A stretch of DNA of 64,000 bases from Pigmentiphaga litoralis (GTDB taxonomy: Bacteria > Pseudomonadota > Gammaproteobacteria > Burkholderiales > Burkholderiaceae_B), in assembly GCF_014651835.1 (NCBI RefSeq), contig NZ_BMXQ01000001.1, positions 2,122,801 to 2,186,800 of the forward strand, written 5' to 3'. How positions within the stretch are numbered: the first letter of the stretch is position 1; every line of letters begins with the position of its first letter. Both the position numbers and the translations under genes were made by a program. Shown here piece by piece: positions 35,632 to 44,884 of this stretch. Under the pieces are notes generated by a model. It had not been told where the DNA came from and ran no database searches. It was given only the letters and a program-made list of their open reading frames with translations.

Positions 35632-37176
35632 TCACTCGTCGTCGAACGCGTCGCCTGCGCCGGCCAGCACGCGCTTGATCACGTCGTAGGAAAAGCCGCG
35701 CGACATCAGAAAGCGCGTCTGTTTGGCGCGGGCGTTGGCGTCGGCTGGCGGCGTGCCGTAGCGGCGTTCCCAGACGTCGCGCGCGCGATCCAGTTCGGTC
35801 GCTTGCAGCGATTCCTTGACCTCGGCGATCTGGTCCGGATCGACGCCGTGCTGGCGCAGTTCCTGCACCACGCGTGACATGCCGCGGCCCGGCGCGCGCC
35901 GATGGACCAGGCTTTGGGTAAAACGCTCGGCCGATAACCACCCTTCTTTTTTCAAGCTGGCAATGACCGGGTCGATCTGGGCCGGGTCTTCGGCGTGGCG
36001 GGCCAGCTTGCGGCGCATTTCCTGTTCGCTGTGTTCGCGCCGTGACAACAGGTCGACCGCACGCGCCTTCAGGGACGGACCCTTTTTCTTGGCGGGTTGG
36101 ACAGTCTGGGGACTGCCTGGCGGCGGCACATTGGAACCGGGCGCAACAAACGGTTCGTCATCGTCGTCTTCGAGGTCGAAGGCGTCGGCGTCGAAGGTGT
36201 CTTCGATGTCGGCGACGAAACCGATCTTGCCGGTCATGGGCGCGGCGGGCACGGTGGGCGTTGAAGCACCGGGCGGTCCACCGGCGGATCCAGCAGCGGA
36301 TTTACCCGCTGATCCGGCAGGCGATCCAGCAGCCCCTCCACCAGCCGCGCCGCCGGCCGAGGCCCCGGACTCAAGCAGGGACGAAGCACGCACGACCGGC
36401 ACGGTGCTGAAGCTGTCGACCTCATCTTGCACGGCGGGTACGGCTGGTACAGCCTGCCCTGATCCAGCGGCTTGCGCCGCTTGCGCTGGCGCAGCCACGG
36501 GCCTGGCAACCGGCGCGTATCGGCTGGACGACCGCGTATAGCCGTCTTCATCGACGACAGGCGCGGGCGCAAAGCCGCCGCGACGTGCCTTGGCCGGCTT
36601 GCCCAACGACTTGCCCGCGGCCCGCGCGTCGGACGAACGGGTGTATTCAGAGGTAGAAGCGGAGGAGGAAGAGGAAGCAGAAGACAGCGACGATCCGCCG
36701 CCGGATCGAAAGCTGGATTTGGCGCCTGACCCAAAGCTGCTGCCTCGTGACTTGCGCGCCGCCCGCTCGTCGGACGACCGCGAGAAGGAATCCTGCTGTG
36801 CTTCGGCTCGTTTTGCCCGCTCGGTGGACGTGCGGGAATATTCGCCGTCTACCTCGTCTTCGGAAGCCGAGGCGACGGGAACGGCCAGCACAGACGGTAC
36901 AACGGCCGACCTTGCCCCAACCGGAGCAGAGTCAGCCGTGGTGCCTGACGCAAGGTCAGGGGAAGCCGCAGCCGCAGCGTCAACTGACGCGGCAGGCCCG
37001 GCGCCAGAAGCAGCGCCCGCGGCAGTTTCAACCGCCTGCCGCCGTGGCGGCACGCGTTTGACGGGGCGGCTGTCTTCAGCCGTATCCCCATCGCCGCCGG
37101 CCCGGCCGCCCTTGGCTCGCCCGCCAGGGCGGCCGAAGCTGGAGCGGCCGTTGCCGAAACGATTACTCGTCGTCAC
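35632..37176 (-). CDS. recX: RecX regulator with a ~360-residue repetitive disordered N-terminal extension
   Basis: 514 residues from GTG 37176, which overlaps the recA stop by 14 bases. Only the last ~150 residues are Rec[24 protein letters not shown] and three tandem helical repeats ending [12 protein letters not shown]. RecX binds RecA filaments and limits their growth. The preceding ~360 residues are rich in Ser, Ala, Gly, Pro and Arg. They carry four copies of a [E/S/G]-[Y/F]-[S/T]-R-[S/T]-S motif: [47 protein letters not shown] and [11 protein letters not shown]. An acidic run ([11 protein letters not shown]) lies near residue 345. A shorter 201-residue product from ATG 36237 is possible but lacks a ribosome-binding site. 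Confidence 0.82.
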   Translation of the reverse strand: MTTSNRFGNGRSSFGRPGGRAKGGRAGGDGDTAEDSRPVKRVPPRRQAVETAAGAASGAGPAASVDAAAAASPDLASGTTADSAPVGARSAVVPSVLAVPVASASEDEVDGEYSRTSTERAKRAEAQQDSFSRSSDERAARKSRGSSFGSGAKSSFRSGGGSSLSSASSSSSASTSEYTRSSDARAAGKSLGKPAKARRGGFAPAPVVDEDGYTRSSSRYAPVARPVAAPAQAAQAAGSGQAVPAVPAVQDEVDSFSTVPVVRASSLLESGASAGGAAGGGAAGSPAGSAGKSAAGSAGGPPGASTPTVPAAPMTGKIGFVADIEDTFDADAFDLEDDDDEPFVAPGSNVPPPGSPQTVQPAKKKGPSLKARAVDLLSRREHSEQEMRRKLARHAEDPAQIDPVIASLKKEGWLSAERFTQSLVHRRAPGRGMSRVVQELRQHGVDPDQIAEVKESLQATELDRARDVWERRYGTPPADANARAKQTRFLMSRGFSYDVIKRVLAGAGDAFDDE

Positions 37177-38266
37177 CGCCGGCCGCGGCCGTAGCCGGCG
37201 CAGGAGCGGCCACGCCCTCGGCAAGGGCCGCAACGCCCAGGCCTTCACGCACGCGGTTCTCGATTTCGCGCGCCAGTGCGGGACGCTCTTTCAGGAACTC
37301 GCGGGCATTGTCCTTGCCCTGGCCGATACGTTCGCCGTTATAGCTGAACCACGAACCCGACTTTTCAACGATGTTGGCGGCGACGCCCAGATCGATGATT
37401 TCACCTTCGCGCGAGATGCCGGCACCGTACATGATGTCGAATTCGGCGCTCTTGAACGGAGGCGCGATCTTGTTCTTGACGACCTTGACGCGGGTTTCGT
37501 TACCGACCACCTCGTCGCCCTTCTTGATCGAGCCGGTACGACGGATGTCGAGACGGACCGAGGCGTAGAACTTGAGCGCGTTACCGCCGGTGGTGGTTTC
37601 GGGGTTGCCGAACATGACACCGATCTTCATCCGGATCTGGTTGATGAAGATGACCATGCAGTTGGTCCGCTTGATCGAGGCGGTCAGCTTGCGCAGCGCC
37701 TGACTCATGAGACGGGCCTGCAGGCCTGGCAGCGAGTCGCCCATTTCGCCTTCGATTTCGGCCTTGGGCACCAGCGCCGCGACCGAGTCGATGACGATCA
37801 GGTCGACCGAACCCGAGCGCACCAGGGCGTCGGTGATTTCAAGCGCCTGTTCACCCGTGTCGGGCTGCGAGATCAGCAGGTCGGTGAGGTTCACGCCCAG
37901 CTTGGACGCGTATTGCACGTCGAGCGCGTGTTCCGCGTCGATGAATGCGCACGTGCCGCCCAGCTTCTGCATTTCAGCCACGACTTGCAGCGTGAGCGTG
38001 GTCTTGCCCGACGATTCCGGACCGTAGATCTCGACCACCCGCCCCCGTGGCAAGCCACCGACGCCAAGTGCGATATCCAACCCGAGCGAACCGGTGGAGA
38101 CGATCTGGATGTCGTGCTCGACCTGGTTGTCGCCGTAGCGCATGACCGAGCCTTTGCCGAACTGCTTGTCGATCTGCGACAAGGCAGCGGCCAGCGCCTT
38201 GCTGCGCTCGGCCTGGGCATTGGCGGCAGCGGCTGCTGCGGCTTTGGAAACTTTGGTGTCGTCCAT
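37163..38266 (-). CDS. recA: Recombinase RecA
   Basis: 367 residues. The Walker A loop GPESSGKTT, Walker [13 protein letters not shown], loop L1/L2 segments ([18 protein letters not shown] and [10 protein letters not shown]) and the acidic C-terminus are all present. RecA forms filaments on ssDNA, drives strand exchange and triggers LexA self-cleavage. AAGGGA precedes the ATG. A consensus LexA box lies 44-63 bases upstream. recX follows with a 14-base overlap. Confidence 0.98.
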   Translation of the reverse strand: MDDTKVSKAAAAAAANAQAERSKALAAALSQIDKQFGKGSVMRYGDNQVEHDIQIVSTGSLGLDIALGVGGLPRGRVVEIYGPESSGKTTLTLQVVAEMQKLGGTCAFIDAEHALDVQYASKLGVNLTDLLISQPDTGEQALEITDALVRSGSVDLIVIDSVAALVPKAEIEGEMGDSLPGLQARLMSQALRKLTASIKRTNCMVIFINQIRMKIGVMFGNPETTTGGNALKFYASVRLDIRRTGSIKKGDEVVGNETRVKVVKNKIAPPFKSAEFDIMYGAGISREGEIIDLGVAANIVEKSGSWFSYNGERIGQGKDNAREFLKERPALAREIENRVREGLGVAALAEGVAAPAPATAAAGGDDE

Positions 38267-38309
38267 TTTTGAGTCCCTTGTGGAATGGGCGGATTATTGC
38301 ATCGCCTGA

Positions 38310-38329
38310 TACTGTATAAAAAAACAGTA
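38310..38329 (-). promoter_or_regulatory. LexA-binding SOS box of recA
   Basis: The sequence TACTGT-ATAAAAAA-ACAGTA is CTGT-N8-ACAG with matching TA flanks, essentially the proteobacterial LexA consensus. It ends 44 bases upstream of the recA start codon, the expected operator position. Confidence 0.95.
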
Positions 38330-38736
38330 TGTGACCGCAAGGTCCTTCGGACAAAAACGTCCAAAAGCATGGATTTCGCGCAACATTTGCTGCACGCGCG
38401 ACCCTCTCCCCCTGCTGCGCCGGCCGGCTGCCGCGTCGTGGCGCGCATCCCGGTCGTCGTCCTCACACTGCCATGGCGGCATGGCCAGAAAGCCTTTGTA
38501 CCGCCACTCAGGGAATGTGCGGCCACTGGCCGCTCACGCAAGGGGCGAAACGCAAAATAACTGTGTTTATTTACAGTATCCGCCTGACCTGCCCGGCAGG
38601 GCCGCGCCACCGATATTTTCGACATCCGATACGGGTATCTCCTGACGATCAATGCACCGTTTGACGGGTACCCGGCGCGCCGAAATCCCGCAGCGCGAGT
38701 GCTCACGCGCGCCCCGGGCCGCATTACAATCCAGGC
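38330..38736. other. recA upstream region with no convincing gene
   Basis: About 400 bp between recA and the two-component system. Short frames exist on both strands, for example 64 codons from ATG 38369 on the plus strand and 62 codons from 38482 on the minus strand. None has a good ribosome-binding site or recognisable sequence. A second LexA box lies inside at 38561-38576. A small RNA or an unrecognised short gene under SOS control cannot be excluded. Confidence 0.5.
38561..38576. promoter_or_regulatory. Second LexA-box match, 234 bp from the recA box
   Basis: CTGT-GTTTATTT-ACAG fits CTGT-N8-ACAG exactly with an AT-rich spacer, as in true LexA sites. It lies 161 bases before the response-regulator start on the plus strand and about 295 bases before recA on the minus strand. 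Its target is unclear. Confidence 0.75.
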
Positions 38737-39426
38737 ATGCGCATCCTCATCGCCGAAGACGACAGCATCCTTGCGGATGGACTGTCCCGCTCGCTCCGCC
38801 AAAGCGGTTACGCCGTCGACGCGGTCCATGACGGCCTGTCGGCGGACTCCGCCCTGGCGGCGCAACCTTTCGACCTGCTCATCCTCGACATCGGGCTGCC
38901 CAAGCTGAACGGCACGGAAGTGCTGCGGCGGCTGCGCGCGCGCAATTCGCACATGCCGGTGCTGATCCTGACGGCGGCCGACAGCGTCGAGCAGCGCGTC
39001 AAGGGGCTGGACCTGGGCGCCGACGACTACATGGCCAAGCCCTTTGCCCTGTCGGAACTGGAAGCGCGGGTACGCGCCCTGACCCGGCGCGGTGCGGGCG
39101 GCGGTCCGGCCGTGCTCAAGCATGGCAGGCTGTCGTTCGACCAGGTCGGGCGTGTCGTGACGATCGACGACCAGATCGTTGAACTGTCGGCGCGCGAAGT
39201 CAGCCTGCTGGAAGTCCTGCTGTCGCGCAGCGGCCGCATGGTCAGCAAGAAGCAGCTGGTGGACCACCTGTGCGAGTGGGGCGAAGAAGTCAGCACCAAC
39301 GCGATCGAGGTGTACGTGCACCGCCTGCGCAAGAAGCTGGAAGTCGGCGAGGTCAAGATCGCCACGGTGCGCGGTCTGGGCTATTGCCTGGAGCGCGAAG
39401 CCGGCGCATCCGCCAGCGCGCCTTGA
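38737..39426 (+). CDS. OmpR-family response regulator (TctD/QseB-like)
   Basis: 229 residues. The receiver domain has MRILIAEDDSILADGLSRSL, the phospho-accepting Asp in L-L-I-L-D-I-G-L-P and the conserved Lys in YMAKPF. The C-terminal winged helix has L-S-A-R-E-V-S-L-L-E-V-L-L and Y-V-H-R-L-R-K-K-L. TctD-type regulators control carboxylate uptake genes. It is followed 37 bases later by its sensor kinase and then by an MHS transporter gene, which is the likely target. Confidence 0.93.
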   Translation: MRILIAEDDSILADGLSRSLRQSGYAVDAVHDGLSADSALAAQPFDLLILDIGLPKLNGTEVLRRLRARNSHMPVLILTAADSVEQRVKGLDLGADDYMAKPFALSELEARVRALTRRGAGGGPAVLKHGRLSFDQVGRVVTIDDQIVELSAREVSLLEVLLSRSGRMVSKKQLVDHLCEWGEEVSTNAIEVYVHRLRKKLEVGEVKIATVRGLGYCLEREAGASASAP

Positions 39427-39463
39427 CAGGCCGCGGCGTGCTTCCCGCCGGCATCGCGCCCGC

Positions 39464-40939
39464 ATGAACGACGATTCCGAAGGGCTGGACCCGGCCGCCG
39501 TCGCGCCTCCCGAAACCCAGGCCCGGTCCCTGTTCGGCGAGATCCTGGACTGGATGCTGGCCCCGCTGTTCCTGCTCTGGCCGATGTCGGTGGCCATCAC
39601 CTACGTGGTGGCGCAGTCCATCGCGGTCGTCCCCTACGACCGGGGGCTGGCCAACAGCGTGCTGGTGCTGGCCCAACAGGTGAAAGAGGTCAACGGCCGC
39701 GCCCGGCTGACCCTGCCCGTGCCCGCACGCGAAATGCTGCGCGCCGACGAGACCGATACCGTGTTCTACCAGGCGCTGGGCACACGCGGCGAGTATCTGG
39801 GCGGCGATCGCGAACTGCCCTTGCCTCCCGGTGCAGAACGGCCCTTGCCGGGTGTCGTGCAGTACCGCGACGACACCGTGCGCGGGTTCAGCGTGCGGGT
39901 GGCCTACACCTGGGTGTCGCTGCCGACGGTGCCCGACGGCCAGCCTGCGCTGGTCCAGGTGGCCGAGACGCTCGAAAAACGATCGCAGCTGGCCAACGAG
40001 ATCATCAAGGGCGTGATCATTCCGCAGTTCGTGATCCTGCCGCTGGCGGTGCTGCTGGTGTGGTTCGGGCTGTCGCGAGGCATTGCGCCGCTCAACAAGC
40101 TGCAGGCGCGGCTGCGCGCGCGGCGGCCGGATGACCTGTCGCCCATCAACGAGCGCGAAGCGCCGCAGGAAATCGCGCCGCTGGTCGCGGCCATGAACGA
40201 TCTGCTGCAGCGGCTTTCGTCCAATGTGGAAGCGCAGAAGCGCTTCGTGGCTGACGCGGCCCACCAGATGAAGACCCCACTGGCCGGCATCCGTACGCAG
40301 GCCGAACTGGCGCTGCGAAACGCCAGTCCCGAAGACATGGAAGCGAGCCTGCGGCAATTGATTTCCGGCGCCGAGCGGGCCACGCGGCTGGTCAACCAGT
40401 TGCTGGCCCTGGCGCGCGCCGAAGATCCGCGCAACCCGTCGAACCTGCACAGCGACATCGACCTGCAGGCGATTGCCCAGGAACAGACCCAGAACTGGGT
40501 GCACGAGGCCATGGCGCGCGACATTGACCTGGGGCTGGAAGGTGAAGACGACCCGGTCATGATCCGCGGCAACGCCCTGCTGCTGGCCGAGCTGCTGAAC
40601 AATCTGATCGACAACGCGCTGCGCTACACGCCACGTGGCGGCACGGTCACGGTCAGGGTGCGCGTCACGGCGACGCAGGCCACCCTGGAGGTCGAGGATT
40701 CGGGCCCGGGGATCCCGCAAGCGGAGCGCGAACTGGTGTTCGACCGCTTCTACCGGGTGCTCGGCACCGCCACCGATGGCAGCGGGCTCGGTCTTGCGAT
40801 CGTGCGCGAAATCGCTCAACAACACGGCGCCGCCATTACGGTTACGGGAAACTCCCAACCCGGCCAGGGCGACAGCCCCGGGACCCGCATCGCCACTGCC
40901 TTCGGGCGTTCCGGGGCAAGTGCGCCTGAAATCAACTAA
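39464..40939 (+). CDS. TctE-like sensor histidine kinase
   Basis: 491 residues from ATG 39464; the long in-frame upstream extension overlaps the regulator gene and is ignored. The first transmembrane helix is at ~33-55 and the second at ~187-207 (IIPQFVILPLAVLLVWFGL), enclosing a ~130-residue periplasmic 2CSK_N-type sensor domain. A HAMP-like linker follows (S-R-G-I-A-P-L-N-K-L). HisKA has the His in V-A-D-A-A-H-Q-M-K-T-P-L-A-G. HATPase_c shows LLNNLIDNALRYTP, DSGPGIP and GSGLGLAIV. It probably senses an organic acid and phosphorylates the upstream regulator. Confidence 0.93.
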   Translation: MNDDSEGLDPAAVAPPETQARSLFGEILDWMLAPLFLLWPMSVAITYVVAQSIAVVPYDRGLANSVLVLAQQVKEVNGRARLTLPVPAREMLRADETDTVFYQALGTRGEYLGGDRELPLPPGAERPLPGVVQYRDDTVRGFSVRVAYTWVSLPTVPDGQPALVQVAETLEKRSQLANEIIKGVIIPQFVILPLAVLLVWFGLSRGIAPLNKLQARLRARRPDDLSPINEREAPQEIAPLVAAMNDLLQRLSSNVEAQKRFVADAAHQMKTPLAGIRTQAELALRNASPEDMEASLRQLISGAERATRLVNQLLALARAEDPRNPSNLHSDIDLQAIAQEQTQNWVHEAMARDIDLGLEGEDDPVMIRGNALLLAELLNNLIDNALRYTPRGGTVTVRVRVTATQATLEVEDSGPGIPQAERELVFDRFYRVLGTATDGSGLGLAIVREIAQQHGAAITVTGNSQPGQGDSPGTRIATAFGRSGASAPEIN

Positions 40940-40966
40940 GAAACTACTTCAGACTTTCAGCACGCC

Positions 40967-40993
40967 GTAAGGAAGCTGTCAGCGCCGCGTAAG
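40967..40993 (+). promoter_or_regulatory. Direct repeats GTAAG, candidate response-regulator site upstream of the MHS transporter
   Basis: GTAAG occurs at 40967-40971 and 40989-40993, 22 bases (two helical turns) apart, within similar flanks (CGCCGTAAGGAAG and CGCCGCGTAAGCC). OmpR-family dimers bind such in-phase direct repeats. The site lies ~100 bases upstream of the transporter start. Confidence 0.35.
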
Positions 40994-41087
40994 CCAGTGT
41001 TTCTAATCTGAATCAAGCCTGACAAACCATCAGGCAAGTCTGCATCCATCAACTATCACAGCAGGCATTCCGAGGAGACACCCTTCC

Positions 41088-42758
41088 ATGAACACCACGT
41101 CCGCCAGCGCGCCCAACGCCCCGGCACGCCCCATGACGAGCGAAGAGCGAAAAGTCATCTTCGCTTCCTCCCTCGGCACCGTTTTCGAATGGTATGACTT
41201 CTACCTGTACGGCTCGCTGGCGGCGATCATCGCGCGCCAGTTCTTCTCGGGCGTCAACGAAACCGCGGCCTTCATCTTTGCGTTGATGGCCTTCGCGGCC
41301 GGCTTTGCGGTGCGGCCGTTCGGCGCGCTGGTGTTCGGCCGGCTGGGCGACCTGGTGGGCCGCAAGTACACCTTCCTGGTCACGATCCTGATCATGGGTG
41401 TGTCGACCTTCATCGTCGGTATCCTGCCGTCCTATGCGTCCATCGGGATCGCCGCGCCGATCATCCTGATCTGCCTGCGGCTGCTCCAGGGCCTGGCGCT
41501 TGGCGGCGAATACGGCGGCGCAGCGACCTATGTGGCCGAACATGCGCCGCACGGCAAGCGCGGGGCCTATACCAGCTGGATCCAGACCACGGCCACGCTG
41601 GGTCTGTTCCTGTCGCTGATCGTGATCCTGGGCGTTCGGACGGTGGTGGGGGAAGACGCCTTTGCCGCCTGGGGCTGGCGCATTCCGTTCCTGCTGTCGA
41701 TCCTGCTGCTGGCGGTGTCGGTATGGATTCGCCTGCAACTGAACGAGTCTCCTACCTTCAAGCGCATGAAGGAAGAAGGCAAGACGTCGAAGGCGCCGCT
41801 GACCGAATCGTTCGCGCGCTGGGGCAACCTGAAGCTGGTGCTGCTGGCGCTGTTCGGCTTGACCGCCGGCCAGGCCGTGGTCTGGTACACGGGGCAGTTC
41901 TACGCGCTGTTCTTCCTGACACAGACGCTGAAGGTGGACGGCACGACCGCCAACATCCTGATCGCGCTGGGCCTGTTGATCGGTACCCCGTTCTTTGTGA
42001 TCTTCGGGACGCTGTCCGACAAGATCGGCCGCAAGCCGATCATCATGGCGGGCTGCCTGATTGCCGCACTGACCTACTTCCCGGTCTTCAAGGCCATCAC
42101 GCACTACGCCAACCCGGCGCTGGAAACCGCCCAGGCGAACGCACCGGTGGTGGTCGTGGCCGATCCCGCCACCTGCTCCTTCCAGTTCAACCCGGTGGGC
42201 ACCAGCAAGTTCACCAGTTCGTGCGACCAGCTCAAAGCCTTCCTGGCCAGCAACTCCGTCAACTACAGCAACGAGGCTGCGCCGGCAGGTACGGTGGCGT
42301 CGGCCAAGATCGGCAATTCGGTCGTGCAATCGTTCGAAGGCGACGGCCTGCCCGCCGCTGAACTGAAGACCAAGGGTGACGCTCTCAAGGCCCAGCTGAC
42401 GTCCGAAATCCGCAGCCACGGCTACCCGGCCAAGGCGGATCCGGCGCAGATCAACAAGGTCATGGTGGTGGTGCTGCTGACCTTCCTGGTGATCCTGGTG
42501 ACGATGGTGTATGGGCCGATTGCAGCCATGCTGGTCGAGATGTTCCCGACCCGCATCCGCTACACGTCGATGAGCCTGCCCTACCACATCGGCAACGGCT
42601 GGTTCGGGGGCTTCCTGCCGACCACATCGTTCGCCATCGTGGCGGCCACGGGCAACATCTACTACGGCCTGTGGTACCCGATCGGCATCGCGGTGATGAC
42701 GCTCATCATCGGCACGCTGTTCGTGAAGGAAACCAAAAATAACCGTCTCGAAGACTGA
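41088..42758 (+). CDS. MFS transporter, metabolite:H+ symporter (MHS) family, with a large loop insertion
   Basis: 556 residues. The MHS signatures are S-L-G-T-V-F-E-W-Y-D-F-Y-L-Y-G, RPFGALVFGRLGDLVGRKYT and RLLQGLALGGEYGGAATYVAE. About 12 transmembrane helices are visible. Between roughly residues 338 and 458 there is a ~120-residue hydrophilic insertion with two cysteines (T-C-S-F-Q-F-N-P-V-G and S-S-C-D-Q-L-K), probably disulfide-linked and outside the membrane. The family imports shikimate, alpha-ketoglutarate, proline/betaine and other acids. GAGGAGAC precedes the ATG. Regulation by the adjacent TctD/E-like pair is inferred from position. Confidence 0.9.
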   Translation: MNTTSASAPNAPARPMTSEERKVIFASSLGTVFEWYDFYLYGSLAAIIARQFFSGVNETAAFIFALMAFAAGFAVRPFGALVFGRLGDLVGRKYTFLVTILIMGVSTFIVGILPSYASIGIAAPIILICLRLLQGLALGGEYGGAATYVAEHAPHGKRGAYTSWIQTTATLGLFLSLIVILGVRTVVGEDAFAAWGWRIPFLLSILLLAVSVWIRLQLNESPTFKRMKEEGKTSKAPLTESFARWGNLKLVLLALFGLTAGQAVVWYTGQFYALFFLTQTLKVDGTTANILIALGLLIGTPFFVIFGTLSDKIGRKPIIMAGCLIAALTYFPVFKAITHYANPALETAQANAPVVVVADPATCSFQFNPVGTSKFTSSCDQLKAFLASNSVNYSNEAAPAGTVASAKIGNSVVQSFEGDGLPAAELKTKGDALKAQLTSEIRSHGYPAKADPAQINKVMVVVLLTFLVILVTMVYGPIAAMLVEMFPTRIRYTSMSLPYHIGNGWFGGFLPTTSFAIVAATGNIYYGLWYPIGIAVMTLIIGTLFVKETKNNRLED

Positions 42759-42806
42759 CGGCCGCCCGCAGGCGTGGGCACCGCGCCCACGCCGCGGTAC
42801 TCTCGA

Positions 42807-42839
42807 AGGGCTGGCATCGATCCGATGCCAGCCCTTTTT
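42807..42839 (+). terminator. Rho-independent terminator after the MHS transporter
   Basis: A 13-bp stem, AGGGCTGGCATCG with CGATGCCAGCCCT, has a three-base loop and is followed by T5. It lies 48 bases after the transporter stop. Confidence 0.92.
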
Positions 42840-42853
42840 CGTTGGAGACTGCC

Positions 42854-43720
42854 ATGACCTCGTTGCTCCCGCGCCTGGCTCGTCTGACTTTCCGTTCCCT
42901 GCTTGCGTTTGCGGGCGGCCTGTTCGTGCCCGGCGCGTCGCAGGTGCACGCGGCGGACTACACCGATGCGCAACTGGACCGGGCCATTGCCGGCACGCAC
43001 CGCAGCGCGGCTGACCAGGCACGCGATCCCTATCGTCATCCCAAGGAAACGCTGCGTTTCTTCGGTATCCGGCCCGATCAGACGGTGATCGAGATTGCGC
43101 CCGGCGCGGGCTGGTACACCGACATCCTGGCGCCCTTCCTTCGCGACCATGGCAAGCTTTATGCGGCGCACTACGCGGCATCCGGGCCGGACAGCAGCGA
43201 CTACCGCCGACAGGGGCGCACGCGCTATGAAGCCAAGCTGGCCGCCAACCCGGCGCTGTATGGCAAGGTGATCGTGGGTGACCTGCCGGTGCGCAGCTTT
43301 ACCGACATCAAGCCGCCCGGTGGCGCAGACATGGTGCTGACCTTCCGGAACATCCACAACTGGCTCAAGGACGGCCACCTGGATGACAGCCTGAAAGCCT
43401 TCCACGACGTGCTCAAGCCAGGCGGCGTGCTGGGCGTTGAAGAGCATCGCGCGCGGCCGGGCACGTCGGTCGACCAGATGATCGCGACCGGTTATGTCAC
43501 CGAAGCCTACGTGATCGAAAGGGCGGAAGCCGCGGGCTTCAAGCTGGCCGGGCGCAGCGAGATCAACGCAAACCCGCGCGACACCAAAGACTATGCGAAG
43601 GGCGTGTGGACGCTGCCGCCGTCATTTGCGGAAGGCGATCGCGATCGCGCGAAGTATGCGGCGATCGGCGAGTCGGACCGCATGACCTTGAAGTTCGTGA
43701 AGCCGGCCGCAAGGCGCTGA
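42854..43720 (+). CDS. Exported class I SAM-methyltransferase-fold protein (COG4798 type)
   Basis: 288 residues from ATG 42854, with TTGGAGA nine bases upstream. A Sec signal peptide (residues 1-33, cleavage after V-H-A) precedes the mature start ADYTDAQ. The Rossmann-like SAM motif is V-I-E-I-A-P-G-A-G-W-Y-T-D-I-L. HRSAADQARDPYRHPKETL and FRNIHNW are typical of the COG4798 'predicted methyltransferase' family. SAM is not expected in the periplasm, so the real activity is unknown. A single gene just after a terminator. Confidence 0.85.
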   Translation: MTSLLPRLARLTFRSLLAFAGGLFVPGASQVHAADYTDAQLDRAIAGTHRSAADQARDPYRHPKETLRFFGIRPDQTVIEIAPGAGWYTDILAPFLRDHGKLYAAHYAASGPDSSDYRRQGRTRYEAKLAANPALYGKVIVGDLPVRSFTDIKPPGGADMVLTFRNIHNWLKDGHLDDSLKAFHDVLKPGGVLGVEEHRARPGTSVDQMIATGYVTEAYVIERAEAAGFKLAGRSEINANPRDTKDYAKGVWTLPPSFAEGDRDRAKYAAIGESDRMTLKFVKPAARR

Positions 43721-43808
43721 CCCCCTGCGGAACCGGGGCGGGTCAGGCCGGTGCAAGGGCCGGACCCCGGCGATGCCGCCAAGGCCCCTGCCCGGCTGCG
43801 GCTGGCGG

Positions 43809-44789
43809 CTATTCGCCCTTGATGCCGCCGTCCTTGATCACCTTGCCCCAGCGGGCGAATTCGGTCGATGCGTACTGCCTGAATTCGGCCGGCGACCGGC
43901 TGATGTGGATCACGTTGCCGTTGGAAGTGAACTTCTCTTGCACGTCGCTGCGCTCGAAACCCTTGGCCAGGGCGGCGTGCACCTTCTGCACCACCTCGGG
44001 CGGCAGGCCGGCCGGCCCGCCGATGCCGAACCACGGCGCGACCACGAGGCCCGGGTAGCCCGACTCTTTCGCCGTCGGCGTGTCAGGCAATTGCGGCGAC
44101 CGTTGTTCGGACAGGACGGCGAGGGGCTTGATACGCCCGGCCTTGATCTGCGGCCCGGCGACCACCAGCGAGCTTTGCGAATCCAGCTGGGTCGACCCGC
44201 CGATCAGATCCTGGATCTGCTGCTGCGCGCCCTTGTAGGGAATGTGATTGAACTGCACGCCGGCCTGGGTCTGGAACAGTTCCACCGCCAGATGCGGAAT
44301 GGTGCCCACCCCTGGCGTCCCATACGCAAGCTTGCCGGGATTCGTCTTGGCGTAGGTCACCAGTTCGGACAGCGTGGAGTACGGCGCGTCTTTGGCGGCC
44401 ACCAGCACCGGCGTCGTGGACGCCACATTGCTGATGTACGTGAAGTCCTTGAAGGAGTCGAAGCCTGCATTGCCCAGATGCGGCGCAATGGCGACGGTAA
44501 TCGCGACCAGGCCCAGGGTATAGCCATCGGCCGGCGCCTTGGCCAGCACGCCCAGGCCCAGCGTGCCATTGCCGCCCGGCCGGTTTTCGACGATCACGGG
44601 TTGCTTGAATTCGGCGCGCAGCACCTCGGCCACTTCGCGGCCGATCATGTCGGTCGGTCCGCCCGCAGGGAACGGCACGACCAGCTTTACTGGACGGTTG
44701 GGCCAGTCCTGCGCCATGGCCGTGGCACCCGTGGCGGCGGTTGCGGCAAACACACACGTGGATAACAGCAGGCGGATCGAACGCGTCAT
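43809..44789 (-). CDS. Bug-family periplasmic solute receptor
   Basis: 326 residues from ATG 44789, with GGAGACC upstream; a much longer in-frame reading to 45062 runs into the DUF1854 gene and is ignored. Signal peptide at 1-25 ends in AMAQ, and the mature protein begins DWPNRPVKLVVPFPAGGPTD. V-E-N-R-P-G-G-N-G-T-L-G is the usual Bug motif. It binds a carboxylate in the periplasm by family. It lies 95 bp downstream of the DUF1854 gene, with only weak inverted repeats in between. No transporter membrane genes are adjacent. Confidence 0.92.
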   Translation of the reverse strand: MTRSIRLLLSTCVFAATAATGATAMAQDWPNRPVKLVVPFPAGGPTDMIGREVAEVLRAEFKQPVIVENRPGGNGTLGLGVLAKAPADGYTLGLVAITVAIAPHLGNAGFDSFKDFTYISNVASTTPVLVAAKDAPYSTLSELVTYAKTNPGKLAYGTPGVGTIPHLAVELFQTQAGVQFNHIPYKGAQQQIQDLIGGSTQLDSQSSLVVAGPQIKAGRIKPLAVLSEQRSPQLPDTPTAKESGYPGLVVAPWFGIGGPAGLPPEVVQKVHAALAKGFERSDVQEKFTSNGNVIHISRSPAEFRQYASTEFARWGKVIKDGGIKGE

Positions 44790-44884
44790 GACGGTCTCCC
44801 ATATCGTTGTCGTGGTGGCGTCGTGGCCACCTGCCGATATGGTATGCCGATGCGCGCAGTCAGCGCACGCACTTGTCGTGAGAC

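Noticed and set aside
36590-38272. 560-codon open frame on the plus strand opposite recX and recA
   Set aside because: It is the antisense of recA and recX. Long antisense frames are common in GC-rich DNA, and its product has no recognisable domain.
38294-38482. 62-codon minus-strand frame between the LexA boxes
   Set aside because: No ribosome-binding site, composition like a shadow frame, and it runs into the recA operator. Kept only as part of the unresolved SOS region.
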